Source of the DNA: AC-69 sp035701505
Lineage (GTDB): Bacteria; Actinomycetota; UBA4738; HRBIN12
DNA length: 57,447 nucleotides
NCBI GenBank assembly: GCA_035701505.1
Contig: DASSSA010000072.1
Location: 1 to 57,447 of the forward strand
Direction of reading: 5' to 3'
Shown piece by piece: positions 25,707 to 34,215 of the stretch. Under the pieces are notes generated by a model. That model searched no databases. It was not told the origin of the DNA and saw nothing but the letters and a program-made list of their open reading frames with translations. Position 1 is the first letter of the stretch. Every line of letters starts with the position of its first letter. A program made the position numbers and the translations under genes.

Positions 25707-27644
25707 TCACTCTCCGCCCCCGCCTCCGGCCGCCGCAGCCGGCTGCTCGATCCGGTCGATCCTGATCGCACTGGCCTTGAACTCGGCCGTGCCCGACTTG
25801 GGGTCCCAGGCGTCGATCGTCAGGGCGTTCGTGTCCACGTCGTCGGGGAAGTGCAAGGTCATGAAGGCCAGGCCGGGCCGGAGCGTGCGATCAACGTGGA
25901 CGGGGGCCTCGATCTTTCCCCGCCTGGAGGACACCAACACCCGCTCATCCTCCCCCACACCCGCTCGCTCCGCGTCTTCCGGCGAGACGCACACCGCCTC
26001 CTTGCGCCGAAGCGGCGAAGAGTACAGGCCCGACTGCACGCCGGTGTTGAACGAATCAAGGCGCCTTCCCGTCGTCAGCCGGATGGGGAACTCCTCGGAC
26101 AGCTCGTCAACCGGCGGCTCGAAGGGGACGACGCTGAACGGGGCCGCCGCCCCCCGCCTCTGTGGGTCCTCCTCCCACAGCCGCGCGTGGAGGAAGGTGG
26201 AACCTGGGTCGTCCTCGTCGAAGCACGGCCATTGGATGCCGTTCATGGCCTCCAACCGTTCGTAGGTCATGCCGTGGTGCATCGGCGACAGCGAGCGCAA
26301 CTCGTCCCAGGCTGCGCGGGGGGTGAGGGCTCCCCAGTCCCTGCCCAGGTGCCTGGCCATCTCGCCGATGATCCAGATGTCGTCCCTGGCCTGTCCAGGG
26401 GGCTCGAGCGCTTTGCGCACCCGCTGCACCCGGCGTTCGCTGTTCGTCACGGTCCCCTCGGACTCTGCCCAGGCTGCGGCGGCGGGCAGGACCACGTCGG
26501 CCATCTCCGCCGTTTGCGTCAGGAGGATGTCCTGCACGATCAGGCAGTCGAGGCCCTCGAGCAGATGCTTCGCCCGGTTTGCATCCGCCTCGGAAGTGGC
26601 CGGGTTCTCTCCGATCACGTACAGGGCGGTGAGGTCGCCCCGCTCCATGGCCTCGAACATCAGCGACAGGTGCCAGCCGTACTTCGGGGGGATGGTGCAG
26701 CCCCACACCCTCTCGAACTTCGCCCGAGCCTCCGGCATCGTCTGGATGTCCTGGAAGCCGGGGAGCTTGTTGGGGATGGCTCCCATGTCGCCGCCGCCCT
26801 GGACGTTGTTCTGGCCCCGGAGCGGGTTCAGGCCAGAGCCATACCGCCCGACGTGACCGCAGAGCAGCCCGAGGTTGATGAGGGCGAGGACGTTGTCGAC
26901 AGCGTTGTGGTGCTCGGTGATGCCGAGGGTCCAGCAGATCTCGGCCCGGTCGGCACGGGCATACGCATGCGCGAACTCACCGATGACCTCCGCCGGGACA
27001 CCGGTGGCGCGTTCGCCTTCCTCGAGGGTCCAGGGCTCGACCGAAGCGGCGTAATCGTCGAACCCCGAGGTTCCGATCCGGATGAACGCCGGGTCGTGGA
27101 GCCCGGCGCGGATGATCTCGCGTGCCATCGTGTTCGACAGCGCGATGTCGGAACCCACGTCGATGCCGAGCCACACGTCGGCCCACTCGGCCGAGGTGGT
27201 CCGGCGGGGATCGACGACGTACAGCTTGGCCCCGTTCCGGATGCCCTTCAGGACGTGGTGGAAGAAGATCGGATGCGTCTCCCGCGCATTCGACCCCCAC
27301 AGCACGATGAGATCGGTGTTCTCGATCTCCTCGTATGAACTGGTCCCGCCTCCTGCTCCGAACACCGTGGCCAGACCGACCACGCTGGGAGCGTGTCAGG
27401 TACGGTTGCAGCTATCGATGTTGTTGCTGCCCAGGACCTGACGCATGAACTTCTGCGCGACGAAGTTCATCTCGTTCGTGGCCTTGGAGCAGCTGAACAG
27501 GCCGACCCCGTCGCCGCCGTTCCGCTCCCGGGCCGCACGCAGCCCCGCCGCGGCCCGGTCCAGGGCCTCGTCCCAGGTCGCGGCGCGAAGCGCACCGTTC
27601 TCGCGGACCAACGGCTCGGTGAGTCGGGTTCGGCCTTTTCTCAT
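25707..27644 (-). CDS. fdhA: Formate dehydrogenase catalytic subunit, selenocysteine-containing, lacking the N-terminal Fe4S4 domain
   Basis: 645 residues when the in-frame UGA at 27398-27396 is read as selenocysteine (residue 83). Before it stands NNIDSCNRT and after it HAPSVVGLATVFG, the FDH active-site context in which Sec or Cys ligates Mo/W; the next residue is the conserved His. RGQNNVQGGGDMG later matches FDH and carries the active-site Arg. A SECIS hairpin follows the UGA. The protein starts at MRKGRTRLTEPLVRENG with AGGAGG upstream. That position corresponds to the sequence just after the Fe4S4 domain in normal FdhA, so the CxxCxxxC and LCxKG parts are absent and lie in the 22890-23852 gene. 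Confidence 0.9.
27367..27398 (-). promoter_or_regulatory. UGA selenocysteine codon and bacterial SECIS element
   Basis: UGA at 27398-27396, then 12 bases, then a perfect 6-bp stem GUGGUC/GGCCAC (27383-27378 with 27372-27367) closed by the loop GGUCU. The E. coli fdhF SECIS has the same GGUCU apical loop, contacted by SelB, and an 11-base distance from UGA to stem. The element lies wholly inside the coding sequence, as is normal in bacteria. Confidence 0.88.
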
Positions 27645-27676
27645 CGAGCTGGCCTCCTTCCTTCCGGACGCACTCG

Positions 27677-27682
27677 ATTCTA
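27677..27682 (-). promoter_or_regulatory. -10 box upstream of fdhA
   Basis: TAGAAT on the minus strand, about 33 bases before the ATG at 27644, in the 48-base gap after fdhD. A weak CTGACT -35-like hexamer overlaps the end of fdhD. It may give fdhA its own transcript besides read-through from fdhD. Confidence 0.45.
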
Positions 27683-27692
27683 GTCCGGCGCG

Positions 27693-28544
27693 TCAGGCAT
27701 CAGTCAGGGCCAGGCGCTCGGGATGCGAGTAGACGTTGAACCTGCCGTCGCGAACGAAGCCGACCACGGTCTGGCCGATGCGCTCCGCCAGGTCGACCGC
27801 GAGCGATGAGGGCGCCGAGACCGCCGCCACGACCGGGATCCCGGCGACACCGGCCTTCTGCACGATCTCGAAGGACGCGCGCCCCGAGACCATGAGAAGC
27901 CGTTCCGACAGCGGCAGGTCGCCGGCAAGGAAGGCCTCACCGACGACCTTGTCCACTGCGTTGTGGCGGCCCACGTCCTCGCGGAGCGACAGCAGCTCGC
28001 CGGTCGAGGTGAACAGCCCGGCGGCGTGGAGCCCCCCGGTCTGCTCGAACACCTTCTGGGCCCGACGAAGCTCCCCCGGAAGGCCCTCGATCACGTCCCG
28101 CCCAACCTCCGGCCCCGGACCGATCGAGGCGCATTGCACCTCCACGTGCTCCAGGCTGGCCTTCCCACAGATCCCGCACGAGGAGTTCGCGTAGAAGTTC
28201 CGGGTCAGCGTGTCCGGATCGAACGGCCGGGCCAGGTTCACCGTGACCACGTTGTAGTGCTGCTCGTCCCGGTCCAGGTCCTCGCAGTAGCTCACCTTGC
28301 GGACATCGTCGCGGGCCCGGATCAGCCCCTCGGTGAACAGGAACCCCACCGCCAGCTCGAAGTCGGCACCCGGGGTCCGCATGGTGACCGCGACCGACAC
28401 GGCGTCCTGGCCGGGTCCCTGGGCCCGGATCTCCATGGGCTCCTCGGTGGCCAGGCGATCGGCCAGCTCGTGCGCCGCGCCGTCCCGGACGGCCCAGACC
28501 CTGGCCTGGGTGACGTTCCGGCGCAGGGGGACGGGCTCGCCCAC
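27693..28544 (-). CDS. fdhD: Formate dehydrogenase sulfurtransferase accessory protein
   Basis: 283 residues. FdhD carries sulfur from the IscS desulfurase to the Mo/W-bisPGD cofactor, a step required for FDH activity. The conserved CGICG motif is seen in NSSCGICGKASLE, the usual EQTGGLHAAGLF precedes EDVGRHNAVDKVVG, and SGRASFEIVQKAGVAGIPVV follows. The GTG at 28544 was chosen because CATAAT lies 6 bases before it (leaderless pattern); a GTG at 28595 would add 17 residues without known homology. First gene of the fdh operon and divergent from fhs. Confidence 0.92.
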   Translation of the reverse strand: MGEPVPLRRNVTQARVWAVRDGAAHELADRLATEEPMEIRAQGPGQDAVSVAVTMRTPGADFELAVGFLFTEGLIRARDDVRKVSYCEDLDRDEQHYNVVTVNLARPFDPDTLTRNFYANSSCGICGKASLEHVEVQCASIGPGPEVGRDVIEGLPGELRRAQKVFEQTGGLHAAGLFTSTGELLSLREDVGRHNAVDKVVGEAFLAGDLPLSERLLMVSGRASFEIVQKAGVAGIPVVAAVSAPSSLAVDLAERIGQTVVGFVRDGRFNVYSHPERLALTDA

Positions 28545-28550
28545 AGGACC

Positions 28551-28556
28551 ATTATG
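28551..28556 (-). promoter_or_regulatory. -10 box, leaderless promoter of fdhD
   Basis: CATAAT on the minus strand, then 6 bases, then GTG at 28544. It would drive the whole formate dehydrogenase operon. Confidence 0.5.
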
Positions 28557-28636
28557 CGACCCGGGCGGGTCAGGCCGGTCGCGGGGTATCCTCACGTGAC
28601 GTTTGAACGACTGGTCAAATGGAGGCCGCGGGACCG

Positions 28637-30307
28637 ATGAAGAGCGGGCTCGAGATCGCGCAAGGGGCCGTCCTGCGGCCCATCGCCGAGATCGCTGCCG
28701 TGGCGGGTATCGAGGAGGGCGAGCTCGAGCCCTTCGGTCGCTATCGGGGGAAGGTTTCCCTCTCGGCGATGGAGCGGCTGTCCGGTCGGCCCGACGGGAA
28801 GCTAGTGGTGACCACGGCCATCACCCCGACGAAGGCCGGCGAGGGAAAGACCACCACCTCCATCTCGCTCACCCAAGGGCTGGGGAAGATCGGCCAGAGC
28901 GTCGTGCTTTGCCTGCGGGAGCCCTCGATGGGCCCGGTGTTCGGCATCAAGGGCGGCGGCACGGGCGGGGGCTACGCCCAGGTGGTGCCGATGGAGGACA
29001 TCAACCTCCACTTCAACGGCGACTTCCACGCCGTCACCGCGGCGCACAACCTGCTCGGCGCCGCCCTCGATGCGTCGATCTACTTCGGGAACCCGCTCGG
29101 GATCGACCCGGGGACCATCACCTGGCCGAGGACCCTGGACGTGAACGATCGCGAGCTCCGATACACGGTGATCGGGCTCGGCGGTAAGGCCCACGGCGTT
29201 CCCCGCGAGAACTCCTTCGTCATCACCGCGGCATCGGAGATCATGGCCGTCCTCGCGCTGGCGTCCGATCTCCAGGACCTGCGAACCCGACTCGGTCGGA
29301 TCGTGGTCGGGGACACCGTCGAGGGCAAGCCGGTCACCGCCGAGGACCTCAGGGTGGCCGGGGCCATGGCGGTGGTGATGAAGGACGCCATCAAGCCCAA
29401 TCTTGTGCAGACGCTGGAGGGGCAGCCGGTGCTGATCCATGCCGGGCCGTTCGGGAACGTGGCCCACGCCAACAACTCGATCGTCGAGGATCGGATCGCC
29501 CTCAAGCTCGCCGACTACGTCGTCACCGAGGGCGGCTTCGCCAGCGACCTCGGCTTCCAGAAGTTCGCCGACGTCGTGTGCCGGTTCGGCGGTTTCGTTC
29601 CCAGCGCCGCCGTGCTCGTTGCCACCGTTCGGGCGCTGAAGTTCCACGGCGGTATGGCCTTCGAGGAGCTCCGCACCGAGGACATGCATGCCCTACGCCG
29701 TGGTTCGGAGAACTTGGCCGCGCACATCGACATCGTGAAGGCATACGGCCTGCCGTGCGTCGTGGCCGTCAACCGGTTCCCTACCGACACCGACGGGGAG
29801 GTGGCCCTGGTCGACGATCTGGCCACCCAAGTGGGCGCGGAGCGGGTCGTGGTGAACGACGGGTTCGCCCGCGGAGGCGAGGGAGCCGTCGATCTTGCCC
29901 GGGCCGTCGTGGAGGCGTGCGAGCGGCCGAGCGCCTTCTCCCAGCTCACCCCGCCAAGCGCGCCGATCAAGGAGCAGGTCGAGGCCATCGCCACGCGACT
30001 GTACGGTGCCGACGGAGTTGACTACCTGCCGCAGGCCGAGCGGGACATCGCCCGCATGGAGTCGCTGGGATTCGGACAGTTTCCCGTCTGCATGGCCAAG
30101 ACCCAGCTTTCGCTGTCGCACGACCCCACCGTCCTGAACCGGCCGAAGGGGTGGCGACTGCCGGTCCGAGGTGTGGTCCCCTCGGCCGGCGCCGGTTTCG
30201 TGGTCGTGCTGTGCGGCGACATGCAACGGATGCCCGGGTTGGGCCGGACCCCAGCCTTCACGAACATCGACATCGATCGGGACGGCCGCACCGTCGGGCT
30301 GTACTAA
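28637..30307 (+). CDS. fhs: Formate-tetrahydrofolate ligase
   Basis: 556 residues, typical for FTHFS, which makes 10-formyl-THF from formate, ATP and THF. Signatures are the P-loop TPTKAGEGKTTTSISL near residue 65, EPSMGPVFGIKGGGTGGG, DINLHFNGDFHAVTAAHN and a C-terminal PSAGAGFVVVLCGDMQRMPGLG. The start at 28637 has GGAGG 11 bases upstream; an ATG at 28619 is possible. It is transcribed away from the formate dehydrogenase operon, whose formate or CO2 chemistry it complements as the entry of the methyl branch of one-carbon metabolism. No methylene-THF dehydrogenase or acetyl-CoA synthase gene is in the window. Confidence 0.95.
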   Translation: MKSGLEIAQGAVLRPIAEIAAVAGIEEGELEPFGRYRGKVSLSAMERLSGRPDGKLVVTTAITPTKAGEGKTTTSISLTQGLGKIGQSVVLCLREPSMGPVFGIKGGGTGGGYAQVVPMEDINLHFNGDFHAVTAAHNLLGAALDASIYFGNPLGIDPGTITWPRTLDVNDRELRYTVIGLGGKAHGVPRENSFVITAASEIMAVLALASDLQDLRTRLGRIVVGDTVEGKPVTAEDLRVAGAMAVVMKDAIKPNLVQTLEGQPVLIHAGPFGNVAHANNSIVEDRIALKLADYVVTEGGFASDLGFQKFADVVCRFGGFVPSAAVLVATVRALKFHGGMAFEELRTEDMHALRRGSENLAAHIDIVKAYGLPCVVAVNRFPTDTDGEVALVDDLATQVGAERVVVNDGFARGGEGAVDLARAVVEACERPSAFSQLTPPSAPIKEQVEAIATRLYGADGVDYLPQAERDIARMESLGFGQFPVCMAKTQLSLSHDPTVLNRPKGWRLPVRGVVPSAGAGFVVVLCGDMQRMPGLGRTPAFTNIDIDRDGRTVGLY

Positions 30308-30495
30308 CCGGCGAGCAGCGACCCACCCTCCACCCGGATCCACGCGGCCCGGCTGACCACGTCGTTCCGGTCGAAATCGAAGACCCCTTCCCCCGCGGGG
30401 ACGGCTTCCCACAGGGCGCCACACTCGGGGCAGGACCACAAGCTCTGCGCCTGAGGCTCCGTGTCCATGGGCGGCGCGCATGTATGCAAAGGCAT
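30304..30495 (-). CDS. Small zinc-ribbon-like protein
   Basis: 63 residues. A HTC near the N-terminus and CPECGAL in the middle could form a metal site; the rest is acidic and ends VSRAAWIRVEGGSLLAG. It looks like a half zinc ribbon, with no known catalytic motif. The ATG at 30495 has GGGGAGG at a normal distance. The last four bases overlap the 3' end of fhs. It follows the GcvT-like gene by 93 bases and may be the last gene of that long minus-strand run. Function unknown. Confidence 0.55.
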   Translation of the reverse strand: MPLHTCAPPMDTEPQAQSLWSCPECGALWEAVPAGEGVFDFDRNDVVSRAAWIRVEGGSLLAG

Positions 30496-30588
30496 GACTC
30501 GACCTCCCCGGCTCGAAATCACATGTCTGTGATTCGAGGAAAGCCTATCGCACCCGAGGCCCGTTGTAGGCGAACGAACCGGACGAGA

Positions 30589-31701
30589 TCAGCTACGAGG
30601 CCGGGCCTTCTGCGTGTCGTAGAGGGGAAGGACGTCGACGGATGCCGGTACCGTCCCTTCCCCCACCGCCACCTCCACGGCGTTCCCCAGGTTCGCCTGG
30701 TCGGCTCGGAGCACGGCGATCCCGATCATGCCGTACCTCGGGCTGTCCGTGGGGCTGGTGAGCACGCCCACCTGCTCGTCTTCCTTGGTCACCGCCGCAC
30801 CGTACTCGGGGAGCGCTTCGGCCTCATATCTGAGGGTCACCAACCGGTTCGGTGGGTTCTTCGCCAGGTCCTCGAGCGTGTCCCGGCCCAGCGATTCCCC
30901 CGGGGCGTCGAGCTTGACGAACGGGTCGAAGTTGAAGTCGAAGGGAGATCGCTGATGCGCCTCGTAGTCGTAGTCCGTGACGATCAAGCCTGCTTCGATC
31001 CGAAGGATCTCGATGGCGTCCGCCCCGAACGGCGTGATCCCCGCCTTGTTCACCACGACGTCCCAAAGCGCTTCAGCGTTCGCCGGATCCGTGAGGAACA
31101 GCTCGTACCCGAGCTCGCCCCCGAAGCCCGTGCGGGACAGGTACACGGGGACGCCACCCACCTGAACCGGCTGTGGGATGAACCGGAAGTACCTGAGGCC
31201 GCTGATGTCGGTCTCGGTCAACTCCTGCACGACGTCTCGCGACCGTGGTCCGAGGACGCCGAGATGCGGCATCCGGGGGGCGATCCACTCGAACTCGACC
31301 CCCAGTCCCTTCAGCGCCTCCTGGAAGTAGTCGTCGTGGTCCTTCCCGTTGGTCATGACCCACGCGTGATCCTCCGCCACCTTGAAGACCGTCCCGTCGT
31401 CGACCATCAGGCCGCCCTCGTCCAGGAACGCGCCATACCGAACCTGCCCCACCTCGAGGCCCAGGATGTCGTTCGAATGGACCCGGCGGGCCGCCTTCAG
31501 CGCCTCCGGCCCCCGGAAGTCCCACTTATTCAGCGGCGAGACGTCCCACACGGCGACGTCGTTGCGAACGGCGTCGTATTCCTCCCGAACGTTGCCGAAG
31601 TTCTCCGTCCACATCCAGCCGCCGTCGGCGACGTGCGTGCCGCCGGCGGCAACGATCACGTCGTGGAACGCGGTCTTCAGGGCCTGTTCTTCCTCGGCCA
31701 T
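30589..31701 (-). CDS. Stand-alone GcvT-like aminomethyltransferase/demethylase family protein
   Basis: 370 residues, matching the folate-binding T-protein fold. VWDVSPLNKWDFRGPEAL, HSNDILGLEVGQVRYGAFLDEGGLMVDDGTVFK and the C-terminal SPTDSPRYGMIGIAVL all sit in family positions. RTGFGGELGYELFL is the T-protein signature. No gcvH or gcvP gene is nearby, so it may be a THF-dependent demethylase or another C1 transferase (DMSP- or methoxy-compound type) rather than the glycine cleavage component. It follows 5-formyl-THF cyclo-ligase by 37 bases, which supports a folate role. Confidence 0.85.
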   Translation of the reverse strand: MAEEEQALKTAFHDVIVAAGGTHVADGGWMWTENFGNVREEYDAVRNDVAVWDVSPLNKWDFRGPEALKAARRVHSNDILGLEVGQVRYGAFLDEGGLMVDDGTVFKVAEDHAWVMTNGKDHDDYFQEALKGLGVEFEWIAPRMPHLGVLGPRSRDVVQELTETDISGLRYFRFIPQPVQVGGVPVYLSRTGFGGELGYELFLTDPANAEALWDVVVNKAGITPFGADAIEILRIEAGLIVTDYDYEAHQRSPFDFNFDPFVKLDAPGESLGRDTLEDLAKNPPNRLVTLRYEAEALPEYGAAVTKEDEQVGVLTSPTDSPRYGMIGIAVLRADQANLGNAVEVAVGEGTVPASVDVLPLYDTQKARPRS

Positions 31702-31738
31702 CTGTTCGCCTCCGATTCCTCGGTGTTCGCCTATCGAA

Positions 31739-32323
31739 TCACGGTCCTGACTCGCCGTTCAACCCGTGCTCGGTCACTACCAGGTCGACCGGCCGATCGC
31801 CTCGCCCATGCGGAACTTCGTCCACCAGTTGGACGAAGAAGCAGATCCCCACGGTGAGCGCATCCGGCCTCAGGGTCCCGAGGAACCGGTCGTAGAACCC
31901 CCGGCCGTATCCCACCCGATGGCCCGCGCGGTCGAAAGCCAGACCCGGCACGATGACGACGTCGATCTCCCCTGGGGCGACCTTCTCCCCTGCCGCCGGC
32001 TCCGGCGCCCCGAACGAGGAGGGCCTGACCTGGTCGCCGGGGCGGTACGCCACGGCCACGATGTTCCGGCCCTCCACTCGGGGAAGCGCCACGCGCCGTC
32101 CATCGCGTGCCAGCCGCTCGATGATCGAGCCGGTGTCCACCTCCGAGCCGAAGGAGGAGAACGCCATGACCGTTACGGCGTCGACGACCGCGGGAAGGGC
32201 CAAGACGTTTCGGGCCACCTCGCCGCTCATCCGGGCACGTTCCCCGGGGGACAGCCCATCCCGGCGGGCACGGACTTCCCTCCGCAGCGCGCGCTTGGCT
32301 CGCTTGAGATCCGCCGAGCTCAC
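31739..32323 (-). CDS. 5-formyltetrahydrofolate cyclo-ligase
   Basis: 194 residues, the normal size for MTHFS/YgfA. It recycles 5-formyl-THF to 5,10-methenyl-THF with ATP. The N-terminal KRALRREVRARRDGLS and the C-terminal signature VGYGRGFYDRFLG, with VIVPGLAFDRAGHR before it, are the family marks. The GTG at 32323 overlaps the stop of the LLM oxidoreductase gene in a GTGA. Together with GcvT-like, fhs, YgfZ and MetH genes in this window it fits a folate one-carbon network. Confidence 0.92.
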   Translation of the reverse strand: MSSADLKRAKRALRREVRARRDGLSPGERARMSGEVARNVLALPAVVDAVTVMAFSSFGSEVDTGSIIERLARDGRRVALPRVEGRNIVAVAYRPGDQVRPSSFGAPEPAAGEKVAPGEIDVVIVPGLAFDRAGHRVGYGRGFYDRFLGTLRPDALTVGICFFVQLVDEVPHGRGDRPVDLVVTEHGLNGESGP

Positions 32324-33222
32324 CCGCGGGGCCGGGCGTTCGGGAGGGCGTCCTCGGCGATCAGCTCCACCCGGTCCCGGGGACCGGCCGCCACCAGGAC
32401 GACCCACGAGGCACCCGCGCCATCCAGGCCGTCGAGCCACCGCGCCAGGGAGCGGACGCTCCCGGACCACACGTTGGTCTCCAACAGGCCCTTCCTGTAC
32501 CGCTCGTCGAGGAGCCGGCCCGCATCGTCCTCGTCCTCGCCGACGAGGACGATGCCGGCCCACGTGGCCGCCACCTCCCGGCCCTCGGCGGCCTCCCGCA
32601 GCAGGGTCGCCTTGCGGGCGAACTCTGGGGTCGACATCCCCCAACCGTTCCACGCATCGGCCTCCCGGGCGGCGATGCGAACCACCTCATCGGCGAAGCC
32701 ACCGACCCAGATCGGAGGCCCTCCCGGCGTGACCGGCGGAGGGAGGAGCGGCCCGTTCAGCGGAGGGATCCGAGCACCGCCGGGCCACGGGTTTCTCGCG
32801 AACAGCGCCTTGACCGCGCGGACCGTCTCGACCAGGTGCTCGCGCCGTTCCCCTTTCTCCAGGTAGGTCAGGCCGTACGCCTCGTGCTCGGGCTTGTCGA
32901 TGGGATCCCCGGTTCCGATGCCGAGGACCATGCGCCCGCCGCTGATGTCGTCCACTCCGGCGGCCATCTTGGCCAGGAGCCCGGCGGGGCGGATGGAGGC
33001 CCTAGTCACCAGGGTGCCGACGGTCACCCGTTCCGTCGCCGCCGCCACCGCGGACAGCGAGGCGAAGACCTCGAGCGAGGGCCGGTCGGTTGGCGCCCCC
33101 GGGGGGAAGAAGTGGTCGAAGGCGAACACCCCGTCGTAGCCCAGCGCTTCCGCGCGCTGGGCGAAGGACACCACCCGTTCGGGATCCCCCGAGAACAAGG
33201 GCAGGATCAGGCCGACGTTCAC
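32320..33222 (-). CDS. Luciferase-like (F420-type) oxidoreductase
   Basis: 300 residues, bacterial-luciferase-like TIM barrel. N-terminal VGLILPLFSGDPERVVSFAQRAEALGYDGVFAFDHFF, then VGTLVTRASIRPAGLLAKMAAGVDDISGGRMVLGIGTGD, are the classic LLM/F420 signature blocks. In actinobacteria these enzymes usually use reduced F420, less often FMN; the substrate is unknown. The GTG at 33222 lies 28 bases after the ROK kinase gene. Its stop overlaps the cyclo-ligase start, so the two are translated together. Confidence 0.9.
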   Translation of the reverse strand: MNVGLILPLFSGDPERVVSFAQRAEALGYDGVFAFDHFFPPGAPTDRPSLEVFASLSAVAAATERVTVGTLVTRASIRPAGLLAKMAAGVDDISGGRMVLGIGTGDPIDKPEHEAYGLTYLEKGERREHLVETVRAVKALFARNPWPGGARIPPLNGPLLPPPVTPGGPPIWVGGFADEVVRIAAREADAWNGWGMSTPEFARKATLLREAAEGREVAATWAGIVLVGEDEDDAGRLLDERYRKGLLETNVWSGSVRSLARWLDGLDGAGASWVVLVAAGPRDRVELIAEDALPNARPRG

Positions 33223-33250
33223 CGCGGCGCGCCCGCCCTCCGTCTGCCTC

Positions 33251-34210
33251 TCATCCCCTCAGCTCCTCCAGGGCGAGCACCGCCGCCCCGACGGCACCGG
33301 CGTCGTTCCCCAGCTGCGCAGCGAGGAGGGGAACCGTGGGCCGGTGCTCGTACCCCTCGACGGTCTCGACGAACGCGGCCTCCGCCGGACGGATCAGCAG
33401 TTCCCCCGCTTCCACCACCCCGCCGCCGATCACCACGATCTGCGGGTCGAGCACGTTCACCAGCCCGGCGATCCCCTCACCGAGTCGCCTTCCGACCTGG
33501 GACAGGATCCGGATGGCCACTTCATCACCTGCTTTGGCCGCCCTGGTCACGGTCTCGCCGGTCACGTGCATCGGGTCGTGGTCCGCGAGCTCGGCGATGA
33601 GCGACTGGGGACGGTCGGCGGCCGCCTCTCGTCCCAGGCGCCCGATCGCCTGTCCCGAGGCCACCTGCTCGAAGCACCCGCGGTTCCCGCAGCCGCAGAG
33701 CGGCCCGTCGGGCTCGACGATGATGTGCCCGATCTCTGCGGCGAACCCGTGGGCTCCCCGGAACAGGCGGCGGCCCGCCACGATTCCTCCCCCGATCCCG
33801 GTCCCCACCGTCACGAGCAGCATGTGCCGGTAGCCGCGGCCGGCGCCGAATCGATACTCGCCCCACGCGGCCACGTTCGCGTCGTTGTCCACCTGGCACG
33901 GCAGCCCGAGCGCGTCGCTCATGCGCTCGCCGATCGGGAGCTCTCGCCACGCCAGGTTCGGCGCGAACCGCAGGACTCCGCTGTTCGCGTCGACCAGGCC
34001 GGCGGCGCCCACGCCGATCGCCACCACCTGGCTCTCGAGCAACCCCTTGGCCGCCTCGATCATCGCCGCGATGGTCGCCTCTGGGTCATCCGCGGGCGTG
34101 ACCGAACGCGAGCGAGACAGGATGGACCCGTCCCTGCCCACCCGGAGGGCCTCGATCTTCGTGCCCCCGACGTCGATGCCGAGCGCCTGGGCCGCCTCCG
34201 ACAGTCCCAC
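33251..34210 (-). CDS. ROK-family glucokinase
   Basis: 319 residues. ATP-binding LGIDVGGTKIEA, the catalytic VDNDANVAAWGEYRFG, GTGIGGGIV and the ROK zinc-binding block EIGHIIVEPDGPLCGCGNRGCFEQ are all visible. It probably makes glucose 6-phosphate, though other hexoses are possible for ROK kinases. No DNA-binding domain is present, so it is an enzyme and not a ROK repressor. The start is the GTG at 34210, 5 bases after the eRF1-like gene. Phosphofructokinases elsewhere in the window show a full glycolytic context. Confidence 0.9.
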   Translation of the reverse strand: MGLSEAAQALGIDVGGTKIEALRVGRDGSILSRSRSVTPADDPEATIAAMIEAAKGLLESQVVAIGVGAAGLVDANSGVLRFAPNLAWRELPIGERMSDALGLPCQVDNDANVAAWGEYRFGAGRGYRHMLLVTVGTGIGGGIVAGRRLFRGAHGFAAEIGHIIVEPDGPLCGCGNRGCFEQVASGQAIGRLGREAAADRPQSLIAELADHDPMHVTGETVTRAAKAGDEVAIRILSQVGRRLGEGIAGLVNVLDPQIVVIGGGVVEAGELLIRPAEAAFVETVEGYEHRPTVPLLAAQLGNDAGAVGAAVLALEELRG

Positions 34211-34215
34211 CCTCT

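Noticed and set aside
25707..27644. Apparent frameshift or nonsense mutation splitting fdhA at 27396
   Set aside because: The UGA lies at the known Sec/Cys metal-ligand position, the frame continues without shift, and a SECIS hairpin follows, so it is selenocysteine and not a pseudogene.
31702..31738. Glycine riboswitch before the GcvT-like gene
   Set aside because: Only 37 bases separate it from the cyclo-ligase gene, too short for any known glycine aptamer.
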